From Lachnospiraceae bacterium (GTDB taxonomy: Bacteria; Bacillota; Clostridia; Lachnospirales; Lachnospiraceae): DNA of 33,843 nucleotides. The stretch lies in the NCBI GenBank assembly GCA_024698345.1, contig JAILRH010000058.1, positions 1 to 33,843 of the forward strand. The letters run 5' to 3'. Positions 1-7,443 of this stretch are shown here, in pieces. The notes under the pieces were generated by a model. It ran no database searches, was not told the origin of the DNA, and was given only the letters and a program-made list of their open reading frames with translations. How positions within the stretch are numbered: the first letter of the stretch is position 1; each line of letters begins with the position of its first letter. The position numbers and the translations under genes were made by a program.

Positions 1-2
1 AA

Positions 3-122
3 GGTTTAACATCTAAGGACATTCGCAATATGAGCGATGATGAACTTTTGGACATGGATTATTTTCTAAATGATGACGATCTTGATGACGATTTTGGAGA
101 AGAAGGTTTTTATATCTTCTAA
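3..122 (+). CDS. C-terminal end of an unknown acidic protein (partial)
   Basis: An open frame enters from the left edge and ends at TAA 120-122, giving 39 visible residues. The tail is very acidic, with Asp/Glu clusters such as NDDDLDDDFGEE, and finishes in aromatic residues (FYIF). No domain can be recognised and the 5' part lies outside the window. It is followed 20 bp later by the left hairpin end of the insertion sequence, which would also act as its transcription terminator on this strand. An internal ATG at about codon 10 exists, but there is no ribosome-binding site in front of it, so a longer protein is more likely than a 30-residue one. Confidence 0.55.
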   Translation, partial: GLTSKDIRNMSDDELLDMDYFLNDDDLDDDFGEEGFYIF

Positions 123-142
123 ATCTGCATCGTCTGTTTGCT

Positions 143-192
143 GGGGCTGTTGCGTTAGTGATTAAAAATCACAAACGCAACGCTCCTTTTTT
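143..192 (+). terminator. Left IS end: hairpin and inward-reading terminator
   Basis: GTTGCGTT pairs with AACGCAAC, and inside it GTGATT pairs with AATCAC across a three-base loop. GGGGC and GCTCC extend the stem with one G-T wobble. A run of six T follows directly. On the plus strand this is a canonical intrinsic terminator reading into the element. It would stop transcription coming from the gene that ends at 122. Confidence 0.7.
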
Positions 193-313
193 AGTTCATT
201 TTGTTCCATATTTATCGCTTTGCAGCGAAAAATGTGGATGATTGGCACACTTTAATAAGCCTCAAGAGAGACCTTTGTTGATAACTGTTTTCAGATTTTG
301 AATTTCGAAAAAT

Positions 314-1942
314 TTATGCACTTTCTTTTAGTTCAAAAAGATGTGTACCCAGTTTGTCGTTTTGTATTTTTCTGTGAAGTTTATTTATGTTTCGGGCAAT
401 AGCTAGAAGTATGCTTTCTGCCTTTACATTTTGCGTCCCTCTGCACAAATAGCGTCTAAATCCCATATCTTCTTTTATGTCTGCAAAAGAACCTTCCGCC
501 TGAATGCTTCTGTTCATTCTTAACCGACAACCCTCTTCGCTGATTATTCGTTCAAAATCTTCCTGTCTATATCTATTGAACAGCTTGGACGTTTCTAATG
601 TTTTGTTTCTTTCTTCAAACGGAGTTTTGCAGTTGTTACCTTTAATACAGTTGTGCTTGTTAGGACAATTGCTACAGTCGTTGCAGGCATATATACTTTT
701 TTCCGAAACATATCCTGTTCTGCTTTTTCTTTTCAATGTATTTTTCAGTAATAATTCCCTTCCCTGCGAGCATATGTAAACATCACGTTTTGCATCATAA
801 TCCATGTTTTCTATTCTACTGATATCGGTTTTGTATTTTCTCGTTTTTGATATCTCATAATTGGATGGCTTGATAAAAGACAACTGTTCGTTTTTATCTA
901 TGAACAGGTAATTCTCTTCACTTTCATAACCGGCATCAGCTACTATGTTTTTATATTTAAAACTTAAATGTTCTTCAAGTGACTTCAAAAAAGGTATCAG
1001 TGTTGCAGTGTCTGTAGGTTTGTTTTCAACAGTGAGCCACACTATGTATTCAGAATCAACACCATGCTGTATATTGTATCCCGGCTTTAATTGCCCATTC
1101 ATCATGTGATCCTCCTTCATACGCATAAAAGTTGCGCTTTCATCTGTTTTGGAAAAACTGTTTCTTTCACCGCATTTATTTATTTTTTCATTGTACTCTT
1201 TTATTTTTTCTATATGTTCTTCCAGTGATTCTATGTCTTTTTGTAATATTGATTTTCTTTTGCCAATCCCATGTACAAACTCAACGTTTTCCTGTTCCTT
1301 GATTAGGTATAGCTTTTTTCTCAATTTCTTTAACGTTTCAAAAGTAACCTGATTATTCCAAACTAAATGTAAACCATAATGTTCTTCACAGGATTCAACA
1401 AAAAGTGCTGCTTTTTCTAAACGTTTGGCAAGGTTTTTGGATACACTTTTTTTCCACACAAAAGAATACCGATTGGCATTAGCTTCTATTTTTGTGCCAT
1501 CGATAAATATATTTTTGCCTGATATTTCACCTGTTTCGTACAGGAACTCTGACATTTTTGAAAGTATATTCTCTGAACATGGTGCAAAATGAAGAGATCT
1601 GAAGCGCGCAATGGTAGAATAATCCGGTGCGGGAAGACCTTCTAAAAGATACATGAAATTGATATCTCTTTTGCATGAAGTTTCAATTTTGCGAGACGAA
1701 TAAATACAATTCATGTAAGCATAGAGCATAATTTTCAGAAGTTGTCTTGGTGTTGCCTGATTTCCTCTTATTCTTTCATAAGTCGAATATAAGTCAGTTA
1801 AATCCATTGCCTCCACGAACTGACTTAGCAATCTTACAGAATCATCTTCCGGTATTATGCAATCGATATTTAATGGAAGTTTTAATTGATATCCTTCCGA
1901 ATTCATAGTATAATCTTTTTGTAATTTATTATTTTTTAGCAT
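314..1942 (-). CDS. IS1182-family DDE transposase
   Basis: This 542-residue protein is full length for IS1182 transposases (about 450-560 aa). It has the N-terminal DUF772-like region at residues 30-130, including LLKIMLYAYMNC and DYSTIARFR. The DDE catalytic core has IDGTKIEANANRYSFVWKK at about 145-165, carrying the first Asp, and VADAGYESEENY near 335-347, carrying the second. Near 420-440 is a Cys-rich segment typical of the family (CNDCSNCPNKHNC). The C-terminus has the usual E-x-x-F-A-D-I-K...RRY..RG region near residues 480-500, with the last acidic residue. The annotated ATG has only a weak ribosome-binding site. An in-frame ATG 12 codons later (MNSEGYQ) is an alternative start. The gene is intact. 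Confidence 0.9.
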   Translation of the reverse strand: MLKNNKLQKDYTMNSEGYQLKLPLNIDCIIPEDDSVRLLSQFVEAMDLTDLYSTYERIRGNQATPRQLLKIMLYAYMNCIYSSRKIETSCKRDINFMYLLEGLPAPDYSTIARFRSLHFAPCSENILSKMSEFLYETGEISGKNIFIDGTKIEANANRYSFVWKKSVSKNLAKRLEKAALFVESCEEHYGLHLVWNNQVTFETLKKLRKKLYLIKEQENVEFVHGIGKRKSILQKDIESLEEHIEKIKEYNEKINKCGERNSFSKTDESATFMRMKEDHMMNGQLKPGYNIQHGVDSEYIVWLTVENKPTDTATLIPFLKSLEEHLSFKYKNIVADAGYESEENYLFIDKNEQLSFIKPSNYEISKTRKYKTDISRIENMDYDAKRDVYICSQGRELLLKNTLKRKSRTGYVSEKSIYACNDCSNCPNKHNCIKGNNCKTPFEERNKTLETSKLFNRYRQEDFERIISEEGCRLRMNRSIQAEGSFADIKEDMGFRRYLCRGTQNVKAESILLAIARNINKLHRKIQNDKLGTHLFELKESA

Positions 1943-1955
1943 ACTAATATTTTAC

Positions 1956-1991
1956 CACAAAACCCATGCTTTTCGGAGCATGGGTTTTGTG
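1956..1991 (-). promoter_or_regulatory. Perfect hairpin just upstream of the transposase start
   Basis: CACAAAACCCATGC (1956-1969) and GCATGGGTTTTGTG (1978-1991) form a perfect 14-bp stem with an 8-base loop. On the minus strand the stem ends about 13 bases before the transposase ATG, within the expected ribosome-binding region. It could block translation of read-through transcripts, as leader hairpins do in some other insertion sequences. That role is inference. Confidence 0.5.
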
Positions 1992-2000
1992 CTTTTAACT

Positions 2001-2047
2001 TAAAAAGGAGCGTTGCACTAACGTTAGTTAGTGCAACAGCCCCTTTT
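2001..2047 (-). terminator. Right IS end: hairpin with A/T runs on both sides
   Basis: On the minus strand GTTGCACTAAC and GTTAGTGCAAC form a perfect 11-bp stem with loop TAAC. It is extended by GGGGC/GCTCC and followed by five T, so it terminates transcription entering the IS from the lipoprotein-like gene on the right. On the plus strand the same hairpin is followed by TTTT, so it may work in both directions. This mirrors the left end. Confidence 0.7.
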
Positions 2048-2081
2048 GAATCAATAGGCAATTGAAGTATATTTCTTCTCA

Positions 2082-2627
2082 TTATGAGAAAACATTCATT
2101 GTTTTGCCGGCTTTTTTATAATTATATTTTATCTTTGATTTAAGAATAAATCCAAAAGAAATGCTTGCATCTTTTTCAATATTCTTATTGTAATCCTTTG
2201 GTTTCACAACTATTTTCCCGTTTTCTATTTTCATATCTGCTTCCCAGTACTGGCTGATTTCGCTATCCTTCGGCACTTCAATTGTGAATTCCCAATCATC
2301 TGTTTTTTCTTCACCTGTGTTAGTATAATTTACGGTTATATTGTAACAGTAATTGTCACCTTCCTGCCATTCATCTGACTGATTAATTACAAAACCTTTC
2401 AGATCGTCAAGTTCAGGATTTTGTGCATTGAATTCTTCGTCCTGCGCTACTGTTGTCTCGACATTTGTCTCAGTATCTTCATTTACCTCAGCATTTGTTA
2501 CTTTCTGTGAATCTGTTACCTTCTTGTTTTCCTTACCGACAGAACCACGTCCGAGCAAAAATGCGCCTCCGGCTACAACTACAATAAGCAGTGCTGTTAG
2601 AAAACCAAATATAAATCCTTTGTTCAT
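2082..2627 (-). CDS. Membrane-anchored protein with CBM2-like domain
   Basis: The 181-residue protein begins with a single membrane segment at about residues 5-26 (FIFGFLTALLIVVVAGGAFLL), which is an uncleaved signal anchor or signal peptide. A polar Thr/Glu/Asn-rich linker follows (31-75). The C-terminal domain (77-175) has the pattern of the bacterial type cellulose-binding (CBM2) fold: an NITVNYTNTG strand, W112 in DDWEFTIEVP, W128, and a closing SISFGFILK strand. The polypeptide is therefore probably displayed outside the cell and may bind polysaccharide. It has no catalytic domain of its own. Start is supported by GGAGG at 2636-2640. The IS lies 38 bp downstream. Carbohydrate binding is inferred from the fold pattern only. 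Confidence 0.65.
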   Translation of the reverse strand: MNKGFIFGFLTALLIVVVAGGAFLLGRGSVGKENKKVTDSQKVTNAEVNEDTETNVETTVAQDEEFNAQNPELDDLKGFVINQSDEWQEGDNYCYNITVNYTNTGEEKTDDWEFTIEVPKDSEISQYWEADMKIENGKIVVKPKDYNKNIEKDASISFGFILKSKIKYNYKKAGKTMNVFS

Positions 2628-2697
2628 TATAAAATCCTCCTACTTTATTAAGCATTTTCTTCCGGCAGTAGAATCATACATCATTCTTACCGTATTG

Positions 2698-3357
2698 TTA
2701 TATTGGGGTTGATATTATGTCGTAAAGGAGATTTGCCAGCTTATTGTGAGCATCTTTAGTCAGGTGCAAAGAATCCTCAGTTGATGATTCGATAAAGTCA
2801 GATGTTCTAACATAAATGCAACCATACTTGTCCGCCACTTTCTCATACCACACAGGCAACTCCTTAGAGCGTTCAATTGCTGTCTCATCAAATGCCGTAT
2901 TAAAAGGCGATTCACATATATCCTCACCAATAACAGGTGGTGACATAAGAATAATCTTTGGAATAAATCCCTGCTTATAACTTGTGAAATCTCTAATCTC
3001 GCAAACTAACTTTTCCACTCCATCCGCTATGTCTTTTGCCGAAGCGTGAAATGTAGTTTTTAGATCATTACTTCCAAGCATCAGTATAACCATATGAACA
3101 GGCTTATGACTGTTAAGACAAGGTCTTAAATACGGAAGCCCGTTTTTCCACGGCTCATCAGGATCATCAAATACCGTTGTCCTTCCATTACAACCTTCTT
3201 CGATTACGTTGTAATTGTCGCCTAACAGATTGGCAAGAACTCCTGTCCACCTGGTATTTTTGTCGTATCTGCCACAATCAATCGGGATATGTCCGTATGT
3301 ATTTGAATCACCGTAACACAAAATGTTTATTATTTTATTATCTGAATTCTCCGTCAT
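2698..3357 (-). CDS. SGNH/GDSL-family esterase, arylesterase type
   Basis: This 219-residue hydrolase carries the four SGNH blocks: G-D-S at 16-18 (nucleophile Ser18), the Gly in EEGCNGRTT near 55-60, GSND at 95-98, and D195-x-x-H198 as the Asp/His of the triad. Overall it matches the subgroup of the Mycobacterium smegmatis acyltransferase/arylesterase: RWTGVLANLLG, VIEEGCNGRTT, LPYLRPCL, MLGSND. Family members cleave short acyl or aryl esters and some acylate alcohols. No signal peptide is visible, so it is probably cytoplasmic. It lies 70 bp downstream, in the reading direction of neither neighbour's overlap, and is followed by the CBM2-like gene on the same strand. Natural substrate is unknown. 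Confidence 0.85.
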   Translation of the reverse strand: MTENSDNKIINILCYGDSNTYGHIPIDCGRYDKNTRWTGVLANLLGDNYNVIEEGCNGRTTVFDDPDEPWKNGLPYLRPCLNSHKPVHMVILMLGSNDLKTTFHASAKDIADGVEKLVCEIRDFTSYKQGFIPKIILMSPPVIGEDICESPFNTAFDETAIERSKELPVWYEKVADKYGCIYVRTSDFIESSTEDSLHLTKDAHNKLANLLYDIISTPI

Positions 3358-3406
3358 TTATGAAAACTCCTAATCAATTCTATACTCGCTCGCGAGTCTT
3401 GCTTCA

Positions 3407-3490
3407 AAATGCGTGTCAGCCATGAGATAACCTGCATAGTTAGTTATCGATAGTGATTATTTATAATCGCGAAAGTCAGGCTGACATTTT
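3407..3490. repeat. Long-range inverted repeat between the two SGNH genes
   Basis: AAAATGCGTGTCAGCC (3406-3421) faces GGCTGACATTTT (3479-3490). The arms match as AAAATG plus TCAGCC, with four extra bases in the left arm, and are separated by about 57 bases. The right arm overlaps the stop codon of the upstream SGNH gene. It may be a weak terminator for that gene, but no good T-run follows. A separate small hairpin, ACTCG-CTCG-CGAGT, lies at 3385-3398. Confidence 0.3.
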
Positions 3491-4107
3491 CATCTGATAT
3501 ATTCTGCAATCTGCCTGCTGATGGCAGACATTCCAACTTTTGTCGGATGCCCGTTTATCTTGTCTATTTTTTTCAGTTTAATCACTTTCACTCCAAAATG
3601 ATTACACACTTCATCCATAACAGATGTAATATAGTCCGGTAAAATATCATTCTCAATAACATATATAACAGATTTTTTGTACTTATTTGTTGCGAAATCC
3701 ATAAGGTAACAAAATGCAGGTGCAAACTGTTTCAAATCCGAATCTGCTAAATCAGTATACTTAATCTCTCCAATGGGTGCTCCGGACCAGAAATCATTAG
3801 TTCCTCCAAAAATCAAAAATATATCTGACTCCCTCGACTTTTCACTCATCTCTTTTGTAATCCTTGTCACATAAGAACTAAATGAGCTGTCCATACCGTC
3901 ATATCCGGTGTTGCATATCGTACTGCCACTGTAACTATTATTTTCAATTAATTGTAAACTCTCATCATCACAGAGTTTTTTCCACCATGTCTCCTCAATC
4001 GAGATAACCCCCTGCTCATCATTGGGATACCACATATCATATTTTTTGTTATTGTATCCGAAAAATGTAGAATAAGAATCTCCTAAAATACTTATAGTTC
4101 TTTCCAA
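3490..4107 (-). CDS. SGNH hydrolase-like protein
   Basis: This 205-residue protein has block I as ILGDSYS with Ser11, the N-terminal Gly block in NNSYSGSTIC near 57-64, GGTND at 101-105 and a C-terminal His in NGHPTKVGM (H187). It is therefore a second SGNH hydrolase, only distantly like its neighbour at 2698-3357. The Asp usually three residues before the catalytic His is not there: position 184 is Ile, and the nearest Asp is D182. The triad may be a Ser-His dyad or use another acid. No signal peptide is seen. Substrate is unknown; the family includes acetyl-esterases acting on sugars and lipids. Confidence 0.75.
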   Translation of the reverse strand: MERTISILGDSYSTFFGYNNKKYDMWYPNDEQGVISIEETWWKKLCDDESLQLIENNSYSGSTICNTGYDGMDSSFSSYVTRITKEMSEKSRESDIFLIFGGTNDFWSGAPIGEIKYTDLADSDLKQFAPAFCYLMDFATNKYKKSVIYVIENDILPDYITSVMDEVCNHFGVKVIKLKKIDKINGHPTKVGMSAISRQIAEYIR

Positions 4108-4208
4108 TTATTTTTCTCCATATCAATGCTTTTATAATAATTAAGGTTGTTATGTTTTTTTATGATTTTAAGTTCATTATGCCTCTTTTGTTTTGTTGAT
4201 TTCATTGT

Positions 4209-5030
4209 TTATTTTGACAATTCCCAAAATGCCACTGCGCTTGCTGCCGCTACATTTAGCGAATCCACTCCATGACTCATAGGAATCTTGACTGTGTAAT
4301 CGCAGTTATCGATAGTACTGTCAAGCAATCCTTCACCCTCAGTTCCAAGTATGATTGCAAGTTTCTCCTCACCTTTGAGCCTCTCATCATCGATATCAAC
4401 TGTATCTTTTCTTAACGCCATTGCAACAGTCTTAAAGCCAAGGGATTTTATCCTGCCTAAATACGTACTCTCCCAACCGTCCTTTTCCTCCATAATAGTC
4501 CACGGTATCTGAAATACACATCCCATGCTGACTCTTATGGCACGTCGATACAGGGGATTCGTACATTCCGGTGTGAGCAGTATTGCATCAATATGAAGAG
4601 CTGCCGCCGAACGAATAATCGCCCCTAAGTTGGTTGGATTCATAACCTTCTCTAATATGGCAATTCGTCTTGCACCCCTGCAGACTTCTTCCACAGACAT
4701 TAATCTTTTTCTTCGCATCGCGCACAGAACACCTCTTGTCAGTTTGAATCCCGTGAGTTTGGTCAGCACATCAAATTCAGCGGTAAAAACAGGAATGTCA
4801 CCTACTCTTTCAACAATCCCTTTTGCTTCACCTTCAATATGCTTTTTCTCCACAAGAACCGACACCGGCTCATAACCTGCATCCAGTGCGCGTCCAACCA
4901 CTTTTGGACTCTCTGCAATAAACATACCCTTGTCCGGTTCATTAATATTAAGCAGCTGATTCTCTGTCAGCCTGGCATAAACATCAAGTTCATTATCATT
5001 AAAATCTGTAATTTCTATTATTCTTGGCAT
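4209..5030 (-). CDS. TrmH/SpoU-family RNA 2'-O-methyltransferase
   Basis: The 273-residue protein has an N-terminal substrate-binding domain (about 1-105) and a C-terminal SPOUT knot domain (about 122-273). Motif 1 is NPTNLGAIIRSA with the conserved Asn131 and Arg140. Motif 2 is ILGTEGEGL (227-235). Motif 3 is IPMSHGVDSLNVAAASAV (249-266). These form the S-adenosylmethionine-binding knot of the SpoU family, which methylates ribose 2'-OH groups in tRNA or rRNA. It probably acts as a homodimer in the cytoplasm. The exact nucleotide target cannot be read from sequence. It is followed after 101 bp by the SGNH gene on the same strand, and a hairpin (5044-5067) lies upstream of it. Confidence 0.9.
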   Translation of the reverse strand: MPRIIEITDFNDNELDVYARLTENQLLNINEPDKGMFIAESPKVVGRALDAGYEPVSVLVEKKHIEGEAKGIVERVGDIPVFTAEFDVLTKLTGFKLTRGVLCAMRRKRLMSVEEVCRGARRIAILEKVMNPTNLGAIIRSAAALHIDAILLTPECTNPLYRRAIRVSMGCVFQIPWTIMEEKDGWESTYLGRIKSLGFKTVAMALRKDTVDIDDERLKGEEKLAIILGTEGEGLLDSTIDNCDYTVKIPMSHGVDSLNVAAASAVAFWELSK

Positions 5031-5078
5031 TATTTATTCCTTCAATTCATCTTATGCATGATGAATTCAAATGTAAAT

Positions 5079-5369
5079 TTATCCCTGCAATCCATCTGCC
5101 TGACGAATCATATCTTCAACAACAATGTCGTAAATCTCTCCGACAGTATTACAGTACTCAAGAATCTTCCAAGGCTCATTTGTATGGAAATGAATCTTAA
5201 CCAAATCCTCATCGCCTGCTGCAATCAGTGAATTGCCTTCAAAATGCTCTGTTATGTAATCTGCTATCTCATCCTCATCTAAATCCTCATCTCTTCTGTC
5301 AATCAATAACTGAGTATCATAACGATATGCAAACTGATCATCCTCTGCGTCAATACTGTTAATTCCCAT
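5079..5369 (-). CDS. Stand-alone FakA/DAK-like C-terminal domain protein
   Basis: This 96-residue protein resembles the segment that follows the DAK2 domain in fatty-acid kinase FakA (YloV): a Y-x-T-x-x-L-I strand, then GNSLIAAGDEDLVKIHFHTN (46-65), then W-K-I-L-E-Y and EIYDIVVEDM. In FakA this region links the ATP-binding DAK2 domain to the part that receives the acyl-FakB substrate. Here it stands alone. A strong AGGAGG site (about 5380) precedes the ATG, and the frame is clean with no neighbouring remnant of a kinase, so it looks like a real small gene rather than debris. Possible roles are a partner or regulator of a full FakA elsewhere. Function is not established. Confidence 0.6.
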   Translation of the reverse strand: MGINSIDAEDDQFAYRYDTQLLIDRRDEDLDEDEIADYITEHFEGNSLIAAGDEDLVKIHFHTNEPWKILEYCNTVGEIYDIVVEDMIRQADGLQG

Positions 5370-5511
5370 TTTTAATTCCTCCTAAGCTTTCCTTTTCTTG
5401 ATATTTCCAATTTCCAGAATACCCTTGGCATTCTATTAACATCAATTTGCTACGTTTTTCATTCTACCAAATATTTATATTGAAAACAACGTGATAAAAA
5501 TAAACTCTCAT

Positions 5512-5540
5512 TTGACACTTCAACATTATTATGCAATTAT
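5512..5540 (+). promoter_or_regulatory. Candidate promoter of the 5590 gene
   Basis: TTGACA (5512-5517) is a consensus -35 box. Seventeen bases later is AATTAT, a poor -10 match (3 of 6) and the start of a 17-bp tandem repeat. The -35 is convincing but the -10 is not. Confidence 0.35.
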
Positions 5541-5568
5541 GTAATAGAAATAATTATGTAATAGTAAT
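5535..5568. repeat. 17-bp tandem direct repeat, two copies
   Basis: AATTATGTAATAGAAAT (5535-5551) is followed directly by AATTATGTAATAGTAAT (5552-5568), 16 of 17 bases identical. It lies between the -35 box and the ribosome-binding site of the membrane-protein gene at 5590. It could be a duplicated protein-binding site or slippage product. Confidence 0.7.
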
Positions 5569-5589
5569 AATCATGATTGGAGAAAACAT

Positions 5590-6195
5590 ATGGAACAAAA
5601 CAAATTTAATATAATCGCTTTTTTTCTTTTTTTTGCAATTCCTGCTGTTTTAGGTTTTTCAGCATACTCTGATTTGTCACCTAAAAACGAGACAGTTACT
5701 GTATATATTGATGAATGCTATGAAGCATTTTCAATCAACCACACAGTTGGCGGATTAATTCCAATTGGTAAAGATACATATTATCTCGCATATGACAATG
5801 AACACGACGGTGCATTCTTCATAAAGGCTTCAAAGAAATGGTACTCTGACAATTTTTCAGAGTCAGGATATCCTTCCCATACCAACAGAGTTTCTCTAAC
5901 TTCCATAGCCAAAAATGTAAGCTCTGCTTATGCAAGTATAGAGATGGATTCTGTTGCCAAAGAATTGGAAGGTGTAAACTTTCTTATTGACCATAACAAG
6001 ACATTGATTGAGGGATATAAATCATTGGCGATATACAAAATTGCGGATGCAATCTTTGGACTGTTACTGGCTGCATTCTGTTTGCTAAGTTCAAAGAATG
6101 ATGCCCTTAAAGGTTCACCGTTATATTTAGGATTTTTCATATTGATGTTTATCTATCTGGCTATGAGTCTGAAGCTACTTGCTTCAATATTTTAA
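5590..6195 (+). CDS. Membrane protein of unknown function, three TM segments
   Basis: I do not recognise this 201-residue protein. It has a hydrophobic segment at about 8-25 (IIAFFLFFAIPAVLGFSAY), a polar domain of about 120 residues (28-145) and two further membrane segments near 147-166 and 178-198. The first segment and the location of the polar part suggest the polar domain faces outside. That domain contains the stretch VGGLIPIGKDTYYLAYD, which could be a small beta-rich fold. GGAG lies 8-11 bases before the ATG. The gene is transcribed away from the FakA-like fragment and converges on the macrodomain gene, with a shared hairpin at 6216-6236 between them. Confidence 0.7.
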   Translation: MEQNKFNIIAFFLFFAIPAVLGFSAYSDLSPKNETVTVYIDECYEAFSINHTVGGLIPIGKDTYYLAYDNEHDGAFFIKASKKWYSDNFSESGYPSHTNRVSLTSIAKNVSSAYASIEMDSVAKELEGVNFLIDHNKTLIEGYKSLAIYKIADAIFGLLLAAFCLLSSKNDALKGSPLYLGFFILMFIYLAMSLKLLASIF

Positions 6196-6215
6196 CAACC
6201 GGATTATATCAAACC

Positions 6216-6236
6216 ACTGTTAAATAACTTAACAGT
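6216..6236. terminator. Hairpin between convergent genes
   Basis: ACTGTTAA (6216-6223) pairs with TTAACAGT (6229-6236) across loop ATAAC. It sits between two convergent stop codons. There is no strong T-run on either side, so it is a weak bidirectional terminator at best. Confidence 0.45.
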
Positions 6237-6241
6237 ACCTA

Positions 6242-7321
6242 TTATCCAAGCATTGGCAAGTCATATTCAAAGAGCACTTCATTTATCTCTAAAATATTGT
6301 ACTTTCCACGTTCCAAAAAATATGAAACAACAACATCTAATTTTGAAGATTCAGACAATGTATATCCTGCCTTCATAAGAAGTTCATTCGCTTGCATAAT
6401 ATTCAGTTCAAGTGCAATTGCAAGACACAGTATTGTCTTTTTACTTGGAGTATAATTTACATTGCTCCGAATCTTCGAGAATAGTTTTCTGTCTATATTT
6501 GCTTTTCTGTAGACTTCCACATCACTCATACCTCGCTCATCTATAAGTCTGAAGAGCAATTCAGTAAAAGTTTCCACTTTGTCATTTAATAAATCTTCAA
6601 GGGTTTCTTTATTATCCTTGCATTTATTCTCGAAATTATCTTTAGAGACTATGGCATATTCATTGGCATTTACATTGGCATTTACATTGGAATTTACATT
6701 GTTATCCCCATCTGAATTTGCCTTATTTTTTTGCGACAGCGCATCATTCATTCTCACTTCATACAGTTCGTCATAACTCTCATCTTTGTCAAATACATAT
6801 TTGTCATCTATGTATTCTTTTATAGACAATGACAGATTTCTACTCACCTCAAATACCTTTTTGTTGTATATAAGAAGGTATACCGTCATATCATTATTCT
6901 CAAGGAAATCGTTTATGGCATCAATTGCCGTACTCAGTGCGAGTTCAGCAGGAAACTTATAATTGCCTGCTGATATAAGCGGAAAAGCTATAGATTCAAT
7001 ATTATTATCTTTTGCCAGATTAAGTGCAGACTCATAACTTTTGTACAACAGTTCAACCTCATTTGCAGTACCATTCATCCATATCGGTCCCACAACATGA
7101 ATAATATACTTTGACGGAAGATTAAATCCCGGAGTTATAACCGCATGTCCAATCTCACATTCACCAACCTCGGTGCACGCCTTTGTCAACTGCTCCTCTC
7201 CGGCTGCAAGAAACACCGCTCGGCTGGTTCCACTTCCCTGGAGCAGTTTCGTATTAGATGTATTCACAATCGCATCAGCTTTAACTTTTGTAATATCCTG
7301 ACGTAAAAACAATAATGGCAT
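6242..7321 (-). CDS. Macrodomain protein with C-terminal HTH-like domain
   Basis: Residues 1-170 form a macrodomain of the Appr-1''-P/O-acetyl-ADP-ribose deacetylase group: ADAIVNTSNTKL (15-26) with the conserved Asn residues, QGSGTSRAV in place of the usual Gly-rich loop, HAVITPGFNLP, IIHVVGP and the FPLISAGNYKFP loop (113-124). Such domains bind ADP-ribose and remove it or acetyl groups from it. A hydrophilic linker (about 190-245) contains Asn-Val-Asn-Ala repeats. Residues 248-359 look like an all-helical HTH (Xre-like) domain: ERGMSDVEVYRKANIDRKLFSKIR, then LCLAIALELN. The two halves suggest ADP-ribose or NAD-derivative sensing linked to nucleic-acid or protein binding, which is inference. 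It lies downstream of the NAD operon but behind a terminator-like structure. Confidence 0.8.
   Translation of the reverse strand: MPLLFLRQDITKVKADAIVNTSNTKLLQGSGTSRAVFLAAGEEQLTKACTEVGECEIGHAVITPGFNLPSKYIIHVVGPIWMNGTANEVELLYKSYESALNLAKDNNIESIAFPLISAGNYKFPAELALSTAIDAINDFLENNDMTVYLLIYNKKVFEVSRNLSLSIKEYIDDKYVFDKDESYDELYEVRMNDALSQKNKANSDGDNNVNSNVNANVNANEYAIVSKDNFENKCKDNKETLEDLLNDKVETFTELLFRLIDERGMSDVEVYRKANIDRKLFSKIRSNVNYTPSKKTILCLAIALELNIMQANELLMKAGYTLSESSKLDVVVSYFLERGKYNILEINEVLFEYDLPMLG
6661..6696. repeat. 12-bp tandem repeat inside the macrodomain gene
   Basis: Three copies of CATTGGCATTTA (the third with one change) lie end to end, with a decayed fourth copy after them. On the minus strand they encode the repeating Asn-Val-Asn-Ala linker. 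As 12 is a multiple of three, gain or loss of units changes linker length without shifting the frame. Confidence 0.85.
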
Positions 7322-7443
7322 GGAAATCCCTCTTTCATTTTTTCAAGAACTGTCAAGTGCTCTTTTTATATAAGGTTAATACTAATATCCGATCCCCATA
7401 CTGATTGAGAACACCTTGGACTTATTGTACCAAATTTTCACGC

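Larger units (their letters stand above)
143..2043 (-). mobile_element. IS1182-family insertion sequence, complete
   Basis: One transposase gene is bounded by related inverted ends. The left end starts GGGGCTGTTGC (143-153) and the right end finishes with its exact complement GCAACAGCCCC (2033-2043). A second shared block lies further in: GCAACGCTCCTTTTT on the left (177-191) and its complement on the right, about 2002-2016. The sequence between the two blocks has diverged but in both ends it folds into a hairpin. I see no convincing target-site duplication in the immediate flanks (TTTGCT on the left, TTTTGA on the right). The transposase frame is intact, so the element may still be active. 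Confidence 0.8.

Noticed and set aside
4839..5231. 130-codon plus-strand frame
   Set aside because: It is antisense to the SpoU and FakA-like genes, whose motifs are clear, and has no ribosome-binding site.
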